Source: Prorocentrum cordatum
Taxonomy: Eukaryota > Sar > Dinophyceae > Prorocentrales > Prorocentraceae
NCBI GenBank assembly: GCA_963575745.1
Contig: CAUYUJ010008091.1
Coordinates: 186,174 to 250,173 of the forward strand
Reading direction: 5' to 3'
DNA length: 64,000 bases
Positions 34,136-43,719 of the stretch are shown piece after piece; within the stretch, counting starts at the first letter, position 1; each line of letters begins with the position of its first letter. A program made the translations under genes and the position numbers. A model generated the notes under the pieces. That model did not search any database. It was not told where the DNA came from and saw only the letters and a list, made by a program, of their open reading frames with translations.

Positions 34136-35090
34136 AGGGTCGAGGAGGGATGCCTCCTTCCTGCCTAACCGGTTGCAAGATGTGCCCGCGCCGCGTGGAC
34201 CATGTGGACTCCTCCTCCTCCTCCTCGCCTGCCTTTCAGTGAGACCATCAACCACCCACACTGTTGGCCACGACGATACGAATGGCCCTGCTGGCTCCGC
34301 AACGCGTGGACCAGCACCCCTCGCATCGAGGGGCAGAGCCGACCTGATGGTAAAATCTTCTTTCCGTGCAGCAGGAGAGGGTAAAGAGCGGCGACAACTC
34401 GAGAAGGGAGTAGTTGGAGGGGAGGAGGAGAAGGAGGGAACGCCAATACCCCAATGCCAGTCCGTCTCCCTCGTAGAACCACCTGGAAATGGAGCTCTGT
34501 CTGGCCATCACACGGGCCCACGCACAAATCAGGCCGCCTTCCGCTGCCTTCCCCTGAAGACCGTTTCATCCGTTCATGGGCTGCTGAATGCTTTGGAGAA
34601 GACCGAGCGCAACTGCAGCAGAACACAAGCCTAAACTATATTGGATGGGCGTTTTCCCGAGAACAGACTGCTTGCAACAAGACTCTCACACAAGCCCGAG
34701 CTTAAAAGCAGAAGCTGCGAGACATCTGTGCTCATGCTCGAGCCCCACTGATGAATCCGAGGAAGGAGAAGCTGAACGGGGCTGAGCTCACGGCGGCGCT
34801 GGAGCACATACTGACCCTGCCCTGGGAATCAGTTGTTCCAGGGGTCCTCGGGTACCGAGAGTATTGCCAGCATGCTGGCAACAGCACTTCTAGTATGGGA
34901 CAGATTAGAAGTATGGAGATGTGGCTGCCAGTGTGTCACCGAAGCATCATACAACTCCACACCGAAATGCAATAACGTGATACCCCAATAGCAGATCCGC
35001 ACTGAGCCCCATTATGTATCCAGGCCATCAAGTCTAGTGAACTCTCAGGATCCTTCGAAGAACTATATGTCCATCCCAGCCTGCCACTAT
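34136..35090. other. Unassigned region downstream of the RT relic
   Basis: Moderate-GC DNA. In the minus orientation this lies 3' of the decayed RT at 35093-35955 and may be the rest of the same dead element, but no conserved motif was recognised. Confidence 0.4.
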
Positions 35091-35092
35091 AG

Positions 35093-35955
35093 CTAGGTGT
35101 TCCCGAAACCTCTGCATTTTGAAGGAACGACCATCCACGCCCTCGTGGTGGAACCTCTTCCGCATGTCACTGATATCAAAACCTCCAGGGAAGATGATAC
35201 GCGTTGTCTGAACGAATCACAGCATTCCGGTGGCCTTGAAGCTGAAGACCAGCAGACGAACCATCTTAGGAAGGTCAGCGAAAAGTGCAAAATCATCGCC
35301 GAATCCCGCCAGAACAACTTTCGGGGTGCATTGGTGTTGGGAATCTCGAAGGACGGTATTGGAAACAGTAACGGACACCCCGGCACTTGGCATCCTCGCC
35401 GAGTGCCTCGCTCCAATGATACAGCCACAGGCTCCGACCCACGAGATTGAATGCATGTGGCCACGTTCCTGTGCAGCATGCGGAGTATGTCTACGAGCCA
35501 TGGTGGGAACTCCACGTTCTCGAGCACACGGTCTACTCACGCATGGAACGTGCTGGGAAATGCCTGTTTCAGGTCGCACCACCATCCGTCCTGGCATCGA
35601 TGGTACTCCACATCATGAAAGGCGCATCAAGATAGATGATGTGATATAGCATCTGCTGGCCTGGAACGAACCCTTTTGGGGACTTCGTCGATGGAGGTCT
35701 GACCGCACAGGGGTCAGTGGCCAGGCCATGGAAGCAGCGATTAAAAAGTCCATCAACGGATCCATCAACGTGATTGGTCGGGCATTGCCAAGTGAAATTG
35801 AAACTTCGGGATAGGTCGGGCCACTCTCACATTTAGGGCGAAGCGCACGTAGATCTTCATTAAAGCGTTCTGGCGGGACACCCCCATCAAAAAGATGAAG
35901 GCATATGCCCTACAGGGTTTGGTTAGCCCAAGCGCTGTATGGGATCCCGCGGGGC
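35093..35955 (-). pseudogene. Decayed non-LTR reverse transcriptase fragment
   Basis: Reading the minus strand while changing frame at several points gives the RT motifs in the correct order. GPRGIPYSAWA (about 35920-35955; family consensus PGPDGIPYSAW) comes first, then VPPERFNEDLRALRPK and ARPITLMDPLMDFLI, then QKGSFQASRC, then motif A DLKQAFPSTFH (about 35545) with the catalytic Asp. PPWLVDILRMLHRN and GTRRGCQVPGCPLLF (motif B-like, about 35370-35420) follow, then FGDDFALF (motif C, 35292-35303), the counterpart of YADD. Stops and frame changes separate them, so it cannot encode an RT. Its AFPS-type motif A differs from the YFDISKFYEQ of the intact LINE at 54-61 kb, so it belongs to another lineage. 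The 5' end is lost near a GA-rich patch at about 36010. Confidence 0.85.
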
Positions 35956-36261
35956 CCTAGGGCAGAGTCCTTAAACTTAGACGCCATCTTTTCCGATTGG
36001 GGGCTAGGCCAAACCCACTGGATGTCAAGGAGCAGGAGGATGAAGAGAAAGAGGAGGGGAAGGATCGGAGGAGGGAGGAATGAGGAAGGGGGGAGGGCCA
36101 ACGCACCTGAGACAAGGTCGGATGTCCGAGGACAACGGCAGAGGGCCACCCGAGACAACAAGCGGCCCTGCGGCCCCACCCGAACCCGCTCAGCATCGGC
36201 CCCCAGACCCCTCGCGGGGTCCATCCCGACCCGCTTTGCGACGAGGGTCCGGCCGCGGCGA

Positions 36262-36335
36262 TGAGAAGACTCCTCCTCCTCCTCCTCCTCCTCCTCCTCC
36301 TCCTCCTCCTCCTCCTCCTCCTCCTCCCCGGGGGC
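36262..36335. repeat. CTC microsatellite
   Basis: (CTC)n of about 20 units. Confidence 0.95.
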
Positions 36336-36469
36336 CCGGAGGCCAGCGGCCTCGTCGCTGCCACGAGCGGGCAAAACGTCCGCCTCGCCGAGGCACGGGC
36401 ACGGCCCCCGTGCGATCCATCGGCTGCGCTGACCGCGCCGGCCAACGTCGGACGATCGCGCGAGCGACG

Positions 36470-36655
36470 CGGAGGACGAGGAGGAGGAGGAGGAGGAGGA
36501 GGAGGAGGAGGAGAACGAGGAGGAGGAGGAGGAGGAGGAGGAGGAGGAGGAGGGAGACCAAGTGGAGGAGGTGGCGAAGGAGGCGGAGAAGGACCAGGAG
36601 GAGGAGAAGGAGGAGGAGGAGGAAGGTTCGGCCTCGGACTCGGAGGAGGCGATGG
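36470..36655. repeat. GAG microsatellite
   Basis: GAG/GGA array. Together with 36262-36335 it forms an inverted pair (CTC arm, 140-bp loop, GAG arm) that could extrude a long purine-pyrimidine hairpin. Confidence 0.93.
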
Positions 36656-36689
36656 GAAGCGTCGCTGGCAGGCCCGCCCTCCTATTCAT

Positions 36690-36722
36690 CATCACCACCG
36701 TCATCGTCATCGTCATCGTCAG

Positions 36723-36787
<65 letters not shown>

Positions 36788-36818
36788 GCATCAGCATCAG
36801 CATCAGCATCAGCATCAG

Positions 36819-36896
<78 letters not shown>

Positions 36897-36955
36897 TCTC
36901 ATCATCATCATCAGCATCATCATCAGCATCATCGTCGTCATCACCATCGACATCG

Positions 36956-36993
<38 letters not shown>

Positions 36994-37235
36994 GTCGTCG
37001 TCGTCGTCGTCGTCGTCGTTATCATCAGCATCATCGTCATAATCGTCATCAGCATCAACAGCATGATACCCACAATATACTCATCACCATACCCACCACC
37101 ACCATCATCAGCATCATCATCACCGTCCTCATCATCCTCATCCTCATCCTCATCCTCATCCTCATCCTCATCATCATCAGCAGCATCATCATCATCAGCA
37201 GCATCATCACCATCACCATCGCCATTTGCATCGTC
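36690..37235. repeat. CAT trinucleotide array
   Basis: (ATC)n with CAG, GTC and CTCATC variants. It is among the purest CAT tracts in the window (about 36725-36900). Confidence 0.95.
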
Positions 37236-37589
37236 ACCAGCAGGAAAAATCAGCATCACCAACAACAACATCAATGACACCAACAGCATTCCCCCTCCCC
37301 CCTCCCCCACGTTCCTCCTCCCCCTCCTGGGGGCCCAATACCCCGACCTCGGCCCGGCGGCCTCGGCCTCGCCGCCGACGACGACTTTCCAAAACACGCG
37401 TTTTTCAGAGAGCCCGCCGCCCTGGACCACTCCCGCCCCGGCGTCCATCGGCAACCGTCCGCTTTGTTTTGTTGGGGGGGGGGGGGGGGGGGCAAAAGCC
37501 TTGCAACACCTTGGCGATGGCGACGGATTCCCAAACTTGCAGCCAGCTGAGACTACTGCCTGCGAGCAATCCACAGCCTCAGCCGAACC

Positions 37590-37790
37590 AGGAGGAGAGT
37601 AGAGAGGAGGAGGAGGGAGGAGGAGGAGGAGAGAGGGAGAAGGAGTAGGAGTAGGAGGAGTAGAGGAGGGAGGAGGGAGGCGGAGGAGGAGGAGGGAAAA
37701 AAGGAGGAGGAGGAGGAGGAGGAGGGAGGAGGAGGGAGGAGGAGGGGGAGGAGGAAGGAGGACGAGGAGGAGGAGGAGGAGGATTGGAGA
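37590..37790. repeat. GGA microsatellite
   Basis: GGA/GAG array; just upstream a G17-18 homopolymer lies at about 37474-37491. Confidence 0.93.
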
Positions 37791-37961
37791 CTCAGAGAAA
37801 CCATACCCTCGCCATCCCGCGACGCTGAGGGGCCCCGCCCTCGTCCGAGAGCCCGCACCGCGACGGCCTGTCGTCCTCGGGGGCGGCTGAACGCGGCCAG
37901 CACAGCCACTCCGACGCCCGGGCAAAAAGTGCTCGCACCCATGGCGGGAAGGCAATACGCA

Positions 37962-38116
37962 GAAGGCATCTATACACCACCACCGTGCCAGGCTAGGGCC
38001 ATCCTGGGCCCTGGGATGGTGTATACGCCCTCCTGGCCGAGCCAGGAGGGTCTATACACCATCCTTCGGCCCAGGATGGCCCTGGTCTGGCACGGTGGTG
38101 GTGTATAGATGCCTTC
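37962..38116. mobile_element. Near-perfect 155-bp foldback element
   Basis: Arms of 75 bp at 37962-38036 (begins GAAGGCATCTATACACC) and 38042-38116 (ends GGTGTATAGATGCCTTC) around a 5-base loop, CCGAG. Comparing the arms by eye gives 7 mismatches in 75. The outside flanks GGCAATAC (37951-37958) and GGCAATGC (38122-38129) are a candidate 8-bp target-site duplication with one mismatch. No coding capacity. If transcribed it would form a long hairpin RNA; otherwise it is a foldback transposon remnant. Confidence 0.85.
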
Positions 38117-38356
38117 GTCGGAGGCAATGCAACATGCTGACAACCACAACTGCGAAATACCCTTGCTTCGCACCCCTTCCCCCCAAACCCAAAGTAGAAG
38201 TGTCCACATGTTGTCCCTGGCCTTTGGCCTGCCGCCCAAGCCCGTCAACGTTGAATCTGGGGGAAGGGAAGGTACATTTGGGTCCGACATGCTTTGATAA
38301 CTCAAGGTCTTGGCGAGACACGTGTGGACACTTGTAGTTCAACCACCGTCCCGAAT

Positions 38357-38539
38357 CGGCTACACGCAAGAGTGACCCTCGGCAAGAGTGACCTTTGGTC
38401 CGCGACGTTCGGGGAGCGCGGGGGTACCACACTAGCGCCGGCAGCTGCTGCCGTCGCATCGTGTTCAGGCATCTGAAGGCCCCAGTGTGCCCGCACCAGA
38501 GGTCACTCCAGCGAAGGGTCACTCTTACGTATAGCCGGC
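38357..38539. mobile_element. Inverted-repeat element, family B, copy 2
   Basis: Left end TCGGCTACACGCAAGAGTGA..AAGAGTGACCTTTGGT; right end the reverse complement of CCGGCTATACGTAAGAGTGA..GGAGTGACCTCTGGT. CCGAA abuts both outer edges (38352-38356 and just after 38538), a possible 5-bp target-site duplication. The two copies share the ends more than the interior, as expected of a non-autonomous DNA transposon family. Confidence 0.75.
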
Positions 38540-38925
38540 CGAAGCTCCCCCGAGATCTGGGCGTTCGCCCAGTATGCAGATGGACGGGGTCCAGGGCTCC
38601 GGTCATGATTTTGTTCACGATGTTGTAACTTCATCGAGGGGTCGGATCTAAGGGAAGGTGCCGATACCGCCACTCCCGGGATATCTCCCTAGGCGCGCTC
38701 GGACCAGAATCTCGAGGCGAATCCGGCCGTGGCGATGGGGCAGGGCACCAAGATCCGACGTTTCCAAATAATGCAACATCGAAAACATCTCCACCAGAGC
38801 CCCACAGACCCCATCTTCCCGTGGCATTTTTCGAGCCGGATCGATCTGCGATGGTCCCGGAGTCCCGAACTGCGCGAGGACGCCGCGAGTAAATAAAATG
38901 CAAGGCCCAGATCTCAATGGGGGTC
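38540..38925. other. Unassigned region
   Basis: No gene recognised. GGACCAGAATCTCGAGGCG at 38700 resembles GGACCAGGATCTCGAGGCG at 22935. Confidence 0.4.
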
Positions 38926-38927
38926 GA

Positions 38928-39690
38928 GGCAGGAGGAGGAGGAGGAGGAGGAGGAGGAGGAGGAGGAGGAAGAGGACGACAAGGAGGGGAAGCAGGAGGA
39001 GGAGGAGGAGGAGGAGGAGGAGGAGGAGGAGGAAGAGGAGGCGAGGGAGGAAGGGGAGGAGGAGGGGGAGGAGGTGAGGAGGGAGGGGAGGAGGGGGAGG
39101 GGGGAGGGAGGGGGAGGGGGAGGGGGAGGGGAGGGGAGGGGGAGGGGGGGGGGAGGGGGAGGAGGAGGGGGAGGAGAGAAAGAGGAGGAGGAGGAGGAGG
39201 AGGAGGAGGAGGGGAGGAGCAGGAGCAGGAGGAGGAGGAGAGGAGGAGGGGAGGAGGAGGAGGGGAGGGGAGGAGGAGGAGAGGAGGAGAGGAGGAGGAC
39301 GAGGAGCGTCGGTTCCTTTTCGTCCTCCGGGCCCTCGCCCTCCGCGGCCGCCTCGGGCGCCGCCTCGCCGCCCGGCTGGCCCTCGCCCTCTGGCCGAGCC
39401 GGCGGGAGCTCGTCCTCGCCGTCGGCCTCCTCGTCCTGGGCGGGGGGAGGGAGGACGAGGAGGAGGAGGAGGGAGGAGGAGGGAGGGAGGAGGAGGGAGG
39501 AAGGGGGAAGCGAGGGAGGAGGGAGGGAAGCGAGGGAAGCGAGGGAGGAGGGAGGAGGGAGGGAAGCGAGGGAGGAGGAGGGAGGAAGGAGGAGGGAGGA
39601 AAGCGAGGGAGGAGGAGGGATGAGGAGGAGGGAGGAAGGGGAGGGAGGAGGGAGCAGGAGGGAGGAGGACCAGGGGGAAGGAGGGATTCT
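38928..39690. repeat. GGA-rich array in two blocks
   Basis: 38928-39302 and 39447-39690 are GGA/GAG/GGGAGG arrays. The roughly 140-bp GC-rich spacer at 39305-39445 has no recognised content. Confidence 0.93.
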
Positions 39691-40173
39691 GGTTCCCAGG
39701 GATGTGCGACGCAGTAGGGAGGCGGTAGCGAACAGTGGAGTGGGCGTTCGAGCCGTTCTCAAGGTGCAAGGTTGCTCACACGAGAGCTCGCGATAAGAAA
39801 CAAACAGTCCGCTGCCTGAAAAATGCGCTTCGCCTGTATGGGGGCTGGTTGGCAGGGGACCCCCTGGTCAGGAGCAGAGACCTGAAGGCAACAACCAACA
39901 CTACTCCGTGCTGTGCCACGCTGCACACCGCCCCCAGCGCCGATCCGAGAAATCCGCGCGGACCTCCGAGTTTCTATGTTTATGTCACTTGTTGTTCCCC
40001 TAGCCAGGCAGGAGCATAGTTCTCGAGAAACCCCGAACTGCATAAACAGCTTTGGGGTTGTGTACAAACCACACTGCTCCGTGCTGCGCCACGCCGCATG
40101 CAGGAGCGGGCGGGCAGGGGGAGCCTCCGCCCCGGCTCGGGAGAAGCCCCCCTGGACGCGTGCTGCATTAAAG
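39691..40173. other. Unassigned region
   Basis: Contains two similar stretches, CTCCGTGCTGTGCCACGC and CTCCGTGCTGCGCCACGC (about 39904 and 40077), and at 39938-39976 a segment (GAAATCCGCGCGGACCTCCG) that recurs in reverse at 53408-53444. No gene called. Confidence 0.4.
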
Positions 40174-40206
40174 TGGGAGGCGACGGCACGCGCTGGAGGG
40201 TGACAT
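40174..40206 (+). repeat. 33-bp direct repeat flanking element E3 (left)
   Basis: TGGGAGGCGACGGCAC..GGGTGACAT directly abuts the element start at 40207. It differs from the right copy at 40372-40404 by one base (G against A). Confidence 0.9.
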
Positions 40207-40370
40207 TGAAGGGGCCCTGGGACACACAAAAAAATACACACACATAAAAGTATTCCCCATATTTTCCCATATTTTCTGGGGTTTTGTCTTCCCCCCCCAC
40301 TTCCCCTGTTTTACCATATTTTCTGGGGAATCGACGATTAATTGTGTCTGTGTGTTTTTTCCCCTCCTGA
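40207..40370. mobile_element. 164-bp element, family E, copy 3
   Basis: TGAAGGGG start and CCCCTCCTGA end, CCCATATTTTC interior, GGGGAATCGACGATTAAT near the 3' side. AT-rich within GC-rich DNA. It sits between two 33-bp direct repeats, 32 of 33 identical, the cleanest insertion evidence for this family. Confidence 0.85.
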
Positions 40371-40371
40371 A

Positions 40372-40404
40372 TGGGAGGCGACGGCACACGCTGGAGGGTG
40401 ACAT
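40372..40404 (+). repeat. 33-bp direct repeat flanking element E3 (right)
   Basis: Right-hand partner of 40174-40206, starting two bases after the element's CCTGA end. Confidence 0.9.
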
Positions 40405-40798
40405 AGCCGAAAGAGCTCGGCGGCACATCACTGGTCGAGGCCCGCATCTACGCGGCACCCTTGGCCCTGCCATGGGTTTGTCTACAGTCAACACGAGGGC
40501 TTACAAGGACAGAACTTCAGCGCATCGGCAGCATGAGAGGACATGCCAACTCACCTCCACATGGCGGCTGCTCCGCTCGATGCCCTAGCAGATTTCCTCC
40601 TCGAGCGTGCGGGAGAAATCGATTATCATGCCCGTGGCCTTCGTGGCCTTCGGCGGTTCCATCGGGTCCACCTGACCGCCGGGACCCATCAGGTTCAACA
40701 ACTTGGGATCAGCCTGATTCAGCAGCGTGAAATCAATCTGATCGCTGTCATCGAACTTCTGCGGGTTGGCTCCCCGGCTGGGCTCAGAATGCAGCGTA
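40405..40798. other. Unassigned region
   Basis: No gene recognised. 40640-40730 reads as non-repetitive DNA in all frames, with no family match. Confidence 0.4.
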
Positions 40799-40960
40799 GC
40801 TCCAGCCTCGAACTTGTATCCCTATCCATCGATTGACAAGCCAAAATGCGATGATATCTTACGGATGCGCCCTCGAAAACTAAGGGAATCCCTAAGATCA
40901 GCATCGAGATAAGGCGATGCCAAGCAGAGGGATAGGGATATGCTTCAGGCTGGTAATCAT
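40799..40960. mobile_element. Inverted-repeat element, family F, copy 1
   Basis: About 160 bp. The ends GCTCCAGCCTCGAACTTGTA..CCCTATCC and, in reverse, TTACCAGCCTGAAGCATATC..CCCTATCC match the ends of 47224-47383 and 52134-52294, in opposite orientation to those two. The interior has a GGCATCGCCT..GATCTTAGGG-like pattern. Non-coding. Confidence 0.72.
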
Positions 40961-41389
40961 TTCCCACGCGGAAGGCCCTCCTCGACCAGCGAGGAGAAAC
41001 CGATCCCGGTCATCTCGTTGATGACCTTGGCGACCGTCTGCGGATCAGAGCACGGGGTGGGCGTGAAAAACATGCCTGCGTTCCGCTCGACGGCGGTGGC
41101 GTGGGCCCCGGGAAGCCTCCGTCAGTAGCCTGAGGGCCCCGGAGAGGCCCCCAGCGCCAGGGGCGCGCCGCTCGCCCGGAAGAGAAACGCGCCACATCGC
41201 CGGCTGGAGCGGGGGCAACGCGCATAGGCCCCGACTGGATGAGGTGGCTAGGCCTGGAAGGTTCGGACCACCTGCCCTCGTAGGGAAATGTCCATGGGTC
41301 GGAGCCATAGTAGGGAGGAAGAAGGAGGAAGGAGGATGGAAGAGGAGGGAAGAGGAGGGAAGAGGAGGGAAGAGGAGGAAGGCCAGCTC

Positions 41390-41394
<5 letters not shown>
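40961..41394. other. Unassigned region
   Basis: No gene recognised. 41310-41385 is a purine-rich patch (AGGAGGGAAG units). Confidence 0.4.
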
Positions 41395-41445
<51 letters not shown>

Positions 41446-41480
41446 CATACGTACATATATATATATATGTGCAAGTACAC
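41395..41480. repeat. TA microsatellite
   Basis: (TA)n with ACATAC interruptions, continuing as ACACATAC-rich DNA to 41590. Confidence 0.92.
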
Positions 41481-41679
41481 ATACAAGCACACATACATTG
41501 CTATAGCTAGATATCTGTTTATGTATATATATACATGTGAATAGGCACATACACCCACGTATATTAACTTACACGCATACACACGTGTATATAAGATGGA
41601 TGAATACCAGTTCCCCAGCCCGGGGGCCCTGCCCACCTCATAACCATCGGGCCCCCTTTTTTGATATCCCCGCCCTGGC

Positions 41680-42215
41680 GCCTCCAAGGGGCCTCCAGTC
41701 GGCCCAAGAGGCCTCCAGGACGCCTCCAAGACGGCCCCAGGAAGCACCCAAGATGTCCATGAGGGCTCCGAGACGCCACATGATCGGTCCAAGACGCTCA
41801 AGATAGTCCCTAGACGGCCCAAGAGGCTTCCAAGACGCCCCACGAGGCCCCCAAGAGGCGTTGTCAAGAGGGCCACAAGGGGCAACAAATGGTTGTTGTT
41901 CGATGGTTTTTGAGGATTTGTTGTGGTTCTCACCTTTTCGGCTTCCCGACGCTCGAAGATAGCCGCAGAGGCTCCCGAGATCGCCCAAAGACAGCCCAAG
42001 AGGCTCCCAAGACGGCCCCAAGTTAGCCCGAGAGGGGCCCAAGCAGCCCAAGAGGCCTCCAAGACGGTCCAAGATAACCCCGAGACGGCTCTAAGAAGGG
42101 GCCCAGACAGGGAATCCGAACGGACCTTTCGAGCCTTCGGCCCCAAAAAGCCCGTAGGAGACTCCAGGAAGCGCCCGAGGCCCCCAAGACGCCGCCAGAA
42201 GCCCTGGAAGGGCTC
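41680..42215. repeat. CCAAGAGGCC-type minisatellite with conserved core
   Basis: Degenerate CCCAAGAGGC/CCAAGACGGC units. The core at 41880-41965, including GGTTCTCACCTTTTCGGCTT then CCCGACGCT, is the inverse of the core at about 18497-18560 in the 1-kb duplicated unit, showing that the satellite and core move or expand together. Confidence 0.82.
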
Positions 42216-42252
42216 CCAAGATGCATGTCACAGGTGCACGACAGTCAGATCC

Positions 42253-42352
42253 CACAGACAGGAGGGGGGGGGGGGGGAAGGAGGGGGAGGGGGAGGAGGG
42301 GGCGGAATCGCAGGAGGAGGCGGAGGGGGAGGAGGAGGACGGGGAGGAGGTC
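42253..42352. repeat. GGA/GGGGA patch
   Basis: G-rich, degenerate GGAGGGGGAGG. Confidence 0.85.
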
Positions 42353-42449
42353 GGATTTCTGGGCTAACGCCACATACTTGGACCTGTGCCTGCTCATACC
42401 GTCTTCGGAGCTGCTCCGTGACCACGGCTAGAACCTAAGCGCGCGCAGC

Positions 42450-43433
42450 CCGCGCACATGTATACATACATGCATACGTACATACATGCACACATATACA
42501 TGCACGCACATATATACCTACACACATATAGAAACACGCACGCACATACATAAACACATGCGTACACACATATGTACACGCATGCGCCCATACATATACA
42601 CATGCATACATGCATGCATGCATGCATACATACATACATACATGCATACACACAAAGTCCTGCACACATACCTGTATGCATGCATGCACGCATGCATACC
42701 ATGCAATACAATACAACACAATTCAACGCACTACAGTACAACACAATACAATACAATCCACTACAATACAATACAACACAATACAATACAGTACAGTACA
42801 ATACATACATACATACGTACATGCATGAATCAATGCATACATACACACATACATACATGCATAATTACACACATACATGCATTCGTACATACATCGTACA
42901 TACACAGTTGCGTGCATGCATACAATCATGTATACACATACATACATACAGACACGCGTGCATGCATACATACACACGTACCTACATGCATGCATGCATA
43001 CCTTCACACGTTCCTAAATACATACATGCATACATTCATGTATATATGTACATAGATATACTTATCTACACCTACCTAAACACCCAGATGCATACATACA
43101 TACATTCATGCACTCATTGATTCGTTCATACGTGCATGCAGCCATACAGGCATACATACATACATGGATGCCTGTAAACATACATACGTGCATGCATGCA
43201 TACATACATGCATGCATGCATGCATCTATACATGCACACACATACAGGCATACATACATACATACATACATACATACACACATACATACATACATACATA
43301 CATACATACATGCATACATACATATACACATACATACATACATACATACATACATACATACATACGTACACACATAATACATACATACATACATACATAC
43401 ATACATACATACATACATACATACATACGTACG

Positions 43434-43476
<43 letters not shown>

Positions 43477-43710
43477 ATGCATGCATGCATGCATGCATGC
43501 ATGCATGCATACATACATACATATATACATACATACATACATACATACATACATACATACATACATACATACATACATACATACATACATACATACATAC
43601 ATACATACATACATACATACATACATACATACACACATGCATACAAACATACGTACATACATACATGCATGCATGCATCCATACAGACATACATACATAC
43701 ATATATCCTG
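42450..43710. repeat. CATA tetranucleotide array
   Basis: 1.26 kb of (CATA)n with ordered variants: (CATG)n and CACA variants, a (CAATA)n pentanucleotide block at about 42695-42810, and a block of pure (GTGC)n at 43433-43476 followed by (ATGC)n at 43477-43510. Long Tyr/Ile/His/Thr and Cys/Met/Tyr/Val frames on both strands are artefacts of the period. Confidence 0.97.
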
Positions 43711-43719
43711 GAGCTGACC

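Noticed and set aside
35910-37955. 681-codon minus-strand frame
   Set aside because: It is a concatenation of CTC/CAT/GAG repeats; only its last part overlaps real sequence (the decayed RT), and there in the wrong place to be coding.
42450-43710. CRISPR-like direct repeats
   Set aside because: Uniform microsatellite without spacers; the genome is eukaryotic.
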